In this document: in pieces, positions 45,392-48,628 of the stretch | How positions within the stretch are numbered: position 1 is the first letter of the stretch | How the letters are laid out: each line of letters starts with the position of its first letter | Source of the DNA: an uncultured Oscillospiraceae bacterium | Lineage (GTDB): Bacteria; Bacillota; Clostridia; Oscillospirales; Oscillospiraceae | Direction: 5' to 3' | Assembly (NCBI GenBank): GCA_910588495.1 | Contig: CAJUPU010000009.1 | Coordinates: 37,919-86,546, forward strand | DNA: 48,628 bases | Notes under the pieces: generated by a model | What the model was told of the DNA's origin: nothing | The model's input: the letters and a program-made list of their open reading frames with translations, nothing else | Databases searched by the model: none | Position numbers and translations under genes: made by a program

Positions 45392-46546
45392 CTATCCCAG
45401 GACGCGGGAGCGGACGGCGGCCAGGTGCTGGGGGGCGGTGAGGTCCAGGCCGGAGCAGCCCACCAGGGCCACCACCCGGCCCTGGCGGAACAGGAGGTAG
45501 GACCCGCCGCGGCAGACGAAGCTCTCATCGAAGCCCAGGCCGGGGGCGTCCTCCCACTCCAGTTCGCCCCAGAGGAAGGAGCCGTTCCGGGTCTCCTCCC
45601 GGCGCTGGGCCAGCGTCCACCGGGCCAGGCCCTCGCTGGCGCAGTCATACCGCTCGGTGGTGAGGATATAGACCGGGGCCTCTGGGCCCTCGCCGTCGGT
45701 GATCTCGCGGTATTCCAAAAATTCCATGAGGATCGAACCGAAGCCCTCCAGGTGGCGGGAGTCGTCGCTGTCGGGCAGGCCCAGGTCGGAGGACAGCACC
45801 ACCGGCCATTCCCGACAGGCGTCCACCGTGGCGGTGTATTCCTGCCTGGGGGGATACCAGCTCAGATCTACGCGCTTGTGTCCGCCCAGAAGCTTTGCCA
45901 AAGAGTAGAAAAGGATCAGGGAGAGAAAGAACGCGAGCATGACGCGTGAGCCGTCCAATATGGTGGCGGCGGGGCCGGGGGTCTCTACCTGGCCCGCCCG
46001 GCGGCATCTGGCCAGATACCACCGGGAGTGGAGCCACTGGATCAGGACGTACAGCAGGGTCAGGGCAACATAGAGCAGGTAGAGCAGCGTGACGTTGGAG
46101 GCCAGGCCGACGGCTATGTTGCGGGTGGACAGGGACAGGGCAAAAGCGAGGAGGCCGGTGGCCAGTAGGGCCGCCAGGAAGGAGCGGAGCCGGGGACGGT
46201 ACTTCTCCCAGAACCGTTCCCACTCCAGCGTTCCGTCGGTCTGGATGGGGGCGGGCGACTGTCCCGGCATGGCCCGAAACAGCAGCATCCCCCGGAGGGT
46301 CTGGACCAGCTCCCACCCCGCATCGGCGCAGAGCTGGAGGTAGTCGGCATCGGCGCCCTCGTCCAGGCCGGAGCGGATGTCCAGGTCCACGAAATGGCTG
46401 GGGCGCTCCGCCCGCCGGAACCGGGCGATACAGCCAAAATAGACGTGTTTCAGCGCCCAGCCCTGGGCGGCCCGGCGGTCCAGACCGGCTTGGGCCGCTT
46501 TATAGTTCATGGCGTCGTAAGGGAAAAAACCGAATCTCGTGTTCAT
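45392..46546 (-). CDS. DUF2812 domain membrane protein
   Basis: The product is 384 aa; its ATG overlaps the stop of the PadR gene (ATGA). The N-terminal DUF2812 region (about 1-110: GFFPYDAMNYKAAQAGLDR, GWALKHVYFG, DLDIRS, DAGWELVQTLRGMLLFRA) is followed by three hydrophobic helices (about 120-140, 148-172 and 205-225) and a C-terminal domain of about 150 residues on the other side of the membrane. PadR-DUF2812 pairs are common in Firmicutes and the membrane protein is presumed to be the regulated partner; its function is unknown. Confidence 0.88.
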   Translation of the reverse strand: MNTRFGFFPYDAMNYKAAQAGLDRRAAQGWALKHVYFGCIARFRRAERPSHFVDLDIRSGLDEGADADYLQLCADAGWELVQTLRGMLLFRAMPGQSPAPIQTDGTLEWERFWEKYRPRLRSFLAALLATGLLAFALSLSTRNIAVGLASNVTLLYLLYVALTLLYVLIQWLHSRWYLARCRRAGQVETPGPAATILDGSRVMLAFFLSLILFYSLAKLLGGHKRVDLSWYPPRQEYTATVDACREWPVVLSSDLGLPDSDDSRHLEGFGSILMEFLEYREITDGEGPEAPVYILTTERYDCASEGLARWTLAQRREETRNGSFLWGELEWEDAPGLGFDESFVCRGGSYLLFRQGRVVALVGCSGLDLTAPQHLAAVRSRVLG

Positions 46547-46869
46547 TTCTCCTCCCCCTTGTCCAAAAATGGCGCCCCGTCGGCCACCTGGCGCCGGAGC
46601 CGCTGGAATTCGTTTTCCAAAAGCTGACGGCCGCTGGGGGTCAGCTCATAGGATTTCCGGCCCTCTTCGGTGCCGCACAGGCGGATGCAGCCCTCCTCCT
46701 GGAAGCGGCCCAGCAGGGCGTAAAGGGTGCCCGCGCCGATGACCACCCGGCCCTGAGTCAGCTGGGCGGCGTGCCGCATGATGCGGTAGCCGTGCATGGG
46801 TCCGGCGTATAGGGAGAGGAGGATGTAATACATCTGCTCGCTCAAGGTCTCCAGCTTTTTTCGGGCCAT
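46543..46869 (-). CDS. PadR family transcriptional repressor
   Basis: The product is 108 aa, starting MARKKLETLSEQ 7 bases after AGGAGG on the minus strand; longer frames run into the operator. It is a winged helix of the PadR type: YILLSLYAGPMHGYRIM, VVIGAGTLYALLGRFQEEG and YELTPSGRQLLENEF. It belongs to the short PadR-s2 group without a long C-terminal domain. It overlaps the DUF2812 gene, so both are cotranscribed. A 15-bp inverted repeat flanks its own promoter, so autorepression is very likely. The ligand is unknown. Confidence 0.93.
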   Translation of the reverse strand: MARKKLETLSEQMYYILLSLYAGPMHGYRIMRHAAQLTQGRVVIGAGTLYALLGRFQEEGCIRLCGTEEGRKSYELTPSGRQLLENEFQRLRRQVADGAPFLDKGEEK

Positions 46870-46883
46870 CGCGCCGCCTCCTG

Positions 46884-46940
46884 ATATATCGAACATCGCT
46901 ATGCTGCTCATATTATATAACGATGTTCGATATATGTCAA
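46884..46940 (-). promoter_or_regulatory. PadR promoter with paired 15-bp operator half-sites
   Basis: On the minus strand: consensus TTGACA (46940-46935), a 17-base spacer and consensus TATAAT (46917-46912). A perfect inverted repeat, ATATATCGAACATCG (46884-46898) and its complement (46921-46935), brackets the -10 box and start site with 22 bases between halves. One half-site overlaps the -35 and spacer, the other lies just after the start. Confidence 0.85.
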
Positions 46941-47061
46941 GAGGAGCCTAAACTTACCAACAGGAGGTCCGCATAGAAAAATGGGGATAGCTCAAACTAT
47001 GCTCGGATTCCCGATCCGACAGAGAAACCGATCAACAAGATTCAAAAAGGAGAATAAGGAT

Positions 47062-47265
47062 ATGTCTAACACTAATAATTCCAACCGTCTGGTGGTCCCC
47101 GGCGCCCGTGAGGCTATGGACAAGTTCAAGATGGAGGCGGCCAACGAGGTGGGCGTCAACCTGAAGCAGGGCTACAACGGCGACCTGACCAGCCGTCAGG
47201 CTGGCTCCGTGGGCGGCCAGATGGTCAAGAAGATGATCGAGGCCTACGAGAACGGCCTGAAGTAA
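47062..47265 (+). CDS. alpha/beta-type small acid-soluble spore protein
   Basis: The product is 67 aa from ATG 47062, 9 bases after AAAGGAG. An upstream in-frame ATG (46981) would add 27 atypical residues. It has the two conserved SASP blocks: AMDKFKMEAANEVGV, with the germination-protease cleavage site at E-VGV, and YNGDLTSRQAGSVGGQMVKK, the DNA-binding part. SASPs coat spore DNA and shield it from UV and heat. Expression is expected from a forespore sigma-G promoter; I see no convincing one. It shows that the organism makes spores. Confidence 0.95.
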   Translation: MSNTNNSNRLVVPGAREAMDKFKMEAANEVGVNLKQGYNGDLTSRQAGSVGGQMVKKMIEAYENGLK

Positions 47266-47294
47266 CCATCTCATCATCCCCCGATCTGCGGAAA

Positions 47295-47335
47295 ATAGGC
47301 GGCGGAGCCGATTCGGCTCCGCCGCCTATCTGTTT
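47295..47335 (+). terminator. intrinsic terminator after the SASP gene
   Basis: A perfect stem of about 17 bp (47295-47311 with 47313-47329; realistically 15-16 bp with a small loop), followed by CTGTTT. Confidence 0.8.
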
Positions 47336-47589
47336 AAAGCGGTCTGCCTGGCATCATGTCAGGCAGACTATTGTTAAGGTGAGATGGGGCTGTAACATGA
47401 GGGATCTATCCCATTTGGCGGGGGAAGGCTGAGAACTGCAGCGAGGAAATTTCAAAAACTCATTCCCACTCGTTGCTGGGTATCATATTCTAACGGATTT
47501 TGCTTTAGAAATATGATACCCTATTCTTTGCAACGCTTGACAAAGGGAAACAACATAAACAACAACAAAATGGACTGTCAACCTTACCG
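47336..47589. other. non-coding AT-richer zone at a probable element boundary
   Basis: No gene is visible. It holds a 9-bp hairpin GTCTGCCTG/CAGGCAGAC (47342-47368) and a long inverted repeat GGGTATCATATT-CTAA with TTAG-A-AATATGATACCC (47478-47521, one bulged base, loop of 11). It also holds TTGACAAAGGGAAACAACAT (47537-47556) without a fitting -10 box. On the minus strand 47461-47479 reads CCAGCAACGAGTGGGAATG, which resembles the last codons of guaA, a known integration site of conjugative elements. The drop in GC and the ParB-type gene that follows suggest the left end of an integrated element. Confidence 0.45.
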
Positions 47590-47625
47590 AAAACGCCGCC
47601 CGGCTGTAAAAAGGGCGGCGTTTTT
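47590..47625 (+). terminator. intrinsic terminator inside the boundary zone
   Basis: AAAACGCCGCCC (47590-47601) pairs with GGGCGGCGTTTT (47613-47624), followed by a T run. No gene ends right before it, so it may close a short untranslated RNA or shield the element from host transcription. Confidence 0.75.
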
Positions 47626-47660
47626 GCGTGACAGGGAAAGGAGGAAAAGGTATCAAGGGG

Positions 47661-47690
47661 CGGGGCCAAACTAAGGTTTTGGCCCCGTTT
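47661..47690 (+). terminator. terminator-like hairpin before the ParB gene
   Basis: CGGGGCCAAA (47661-47670) pairs with TTTGGCCCCG (47678-47687), followed by TTTG. It lies 30 bases before the parB start, so it could be an attenuator. Confidence 0.5.
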
Positions 47691-47719
47691 GTATTTGAAA
47701 AAGTAAGGAGGTCAAGCGA

Positions 47720-48628
47720 ATGGCAGAAGAAAAGAAAACGACCCCGGCCCCGGAGGAGCAGAGGCCGGAGCCTCCCGCGCCGGAAACGCCGGACGCCCCC
47801 ACCCCGCCTGGGCCGGAGGTGCTGACCGTGGAGGAACAGCTCATTTTGGAGCATGAAGGGCAGGCCGCCCTTTTAGAAATGGGCGAGGCGATCCCGGACG
47901 CTTCTGAACTTTCCGGCGTGATGATCCCGGACCCGCCCGCCCCGGAGCCGGAGGCCCAGGGGGTGATCCCCAGCATGGAGGGTCCCCCGCCCCCGGAAAA
48001 TAAGGTGATCGACCTGTCGTCGGTCCGGGCGGGGGCCGGGTGGGAGCAGACGGACCCGGCCAAGGAGGGCGGGCAGGAGTGGGAGAAGCCCCAGGAGCAG
48101 CCGGAGCCTCCCCGCCGTGGCCGCCGTCCCAAGAACAAGGAGGCCCCGGCCCAGGGTGAGAGGCCCAAACGCAAGGGCCGTCCGCCCAAGGCGGAGAAGC
48201 AGACCCCCGGAGGGGGCGGTGCTGGCAAGACGGCCAAAACTCCCAGGCAGGGCAAGGCGGCCAGTCAACCCGCCCCGGCGAAAGAGGAGGCCCCGCCGCC
48301 TGTGCCTGCGCCGGAGGAGCCGACCCAGCCCAAGGACGCCTCCCGTGGTGAAAAGGAGGAGATCGTCTATCTGGACCTCTCCGATCTCCACCCGTTCCAG
48401 AATCACCCGTTCGGCGTCCGGGACGATAATGAGATGAAAGGGCTTGTGTCGTCTGTGCAGGCAGGCGGCGTCCACCAGCCCGCCCTGGTGCGGCCCCGTG
48501 AGGGCGGGGGCTATGAGATCATAGCGGGCCATAGGCGGCAGCGGGCAAGCGAGCTGGCGGGCTACAAAAATATGCCCTGTATCGTCCGCAACATGACGGA
48601 TGATGAAGCGGTCCTTGCCATGACGGAC
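47720..48628 (+). CDS. ParB/RepB/Spo0J-type protein with long disordered N-terminus (partial, runs off the window)
   Basis: There are 303 codons with no stop before the window end. The ATG follows AAGTAAGGAGGTCAAGCGA. Residues 1 to about 210 are Pro/Glu/Lys-rich and probably disordered, with two AT-hook-like motifs (PRRGRRPKNK and KRKGRPPKAE). The ParB N-terminal nuclease-like domain begins near 215: IVYLDLSDLHPFQNHPFGVR, MKGLVSSVQAGGVHQPALVR, then the arginine patch EIIAGHRRQRASELAG. This form is typical of ParB-like genes at the start of Firmicute integrative conjugative elements, where it may act in element maintenance or regulation. The helix-turn-helix part lies beyond the window. Confidence 0.88.
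   Translation, partial: MAEEKKTTPAPEEQRPEPPAPETPDAPTPPGPEVLTVEEQLILEHEGQAALLEMGEAIPDASELSGVMIPDPPAPEPEAQGVIPSMEGPPPPENKVIDLSSVRAGAGWEQTDPAKEGGQEWEKPQEQPEPPRRGRRPKNKEAPAQGERPKRKGRPPKAEKQTPGGGGAGKTAKTPRQGKAASQPAPAKEEAPPPVPAPEEPTQPKDASRGEKEEIVYLDLSDLHPFQNHPFGVRDDNEMKGLVSSVQAGGVHQPALVRPREGGGYEIIAGHRRQRASELAGYKNMPCIVRNMTDDEAVLAMTD

Noticed and set aside
46981..47061. N-terminal extension of the SASP from the ATG at 46981
   Set aside because: The added residues do not resemble any SASP, while the ATG at 47062 has a well-spaced AAAGGAG and gives the normal family length.

Overview
The window looks like a chromosomal segment of a GC-rich, strictly anaerobic, spore-forming Firmicute, most like gut Oscillospiraceae (Flavonifractor, Pseudoflavonifractor, Intestinimonas or Lawsonibacter type). 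The evidence is a small acid-soluble spore protein, rubrerythrin and desulfoferrodoxin in place of aerobic detoxification, S-layer homology and dockerin modules, strong AGGAGG ribosome binding sites, and TTGACA/TATAAT promoters with 17-bp spacing embedded in very GC-rich coding sequence. The genus is an inference.

Layout. 1-2.5 kb: tail of an unknown gene, a small membrane protein, an M24 aminopeptidase and a secreted NodB deacetylase. 2.6-8.1 kb: a lipoprotein solute-binding protein followed by a 1313-aa hybrid sensor kinase, with no permease genes. 8.2-17.3 kb: a surface glycan/mucin block, made of a GH2 beta-galactosidase, a 1614-aa secreted M60-type (HEIGH) metallopeptidase with a dockerin and FN3 modules, and a protein with three SLH repeats and a possible cohesin-like N-terminal domain. 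17.5-21.8 kb: signalling genes (FapA/DUF342, CheY-like receiver, FIST sensor, soluble chemoreceptor). 22.1-24.9 kb: feoA, feoB and superoxide reductase. 25-29.4 kb: molybdenum cofactor genes moeA, moaA, a mobB-moaC fusion and a mog-moaE fusion, behind a long structured leader that may be a Moco riboswitch plus a multi-hairpin element. 29.4-39 kb: a small conserved protein, an AI-2E family permease, a CZB-type chemoreceptor, rubrerythrin with a Fur/PerR-like operator, a MATE exporter, glycerol dehydrogenase, an MtnK-like kinase and a PHP phosphoesterase. 39.3-45.3 kb: a complete oppBCDF-oppA type peptide importer. 45.4-46.9 kb: a DUF2812 membrane protein with an autoregulated PadR repressor. 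47-48.6 kb: a SASP gene, a non-coding AT-richer zone, and the start of a ParB-like gene typical of integrative conjugative elements, cut by the window end.

The clearest unexplained structure is a family of about 168-bp non-coding repeats with imperfect terminal inverted repeats. Three close copies each begin at or within the stop codon of a gene and end just before a hairpin or terminator. A divergent relative lies upstream of a chemoreceptor. A second unexplained object is the 170-nt array of near-perfect hairpins before moeA. The most interesting protein-level hypothesis is a dockerin-bearing mucin-type protease attached to the cell wall through the SLH protein encoded immediately downstream.
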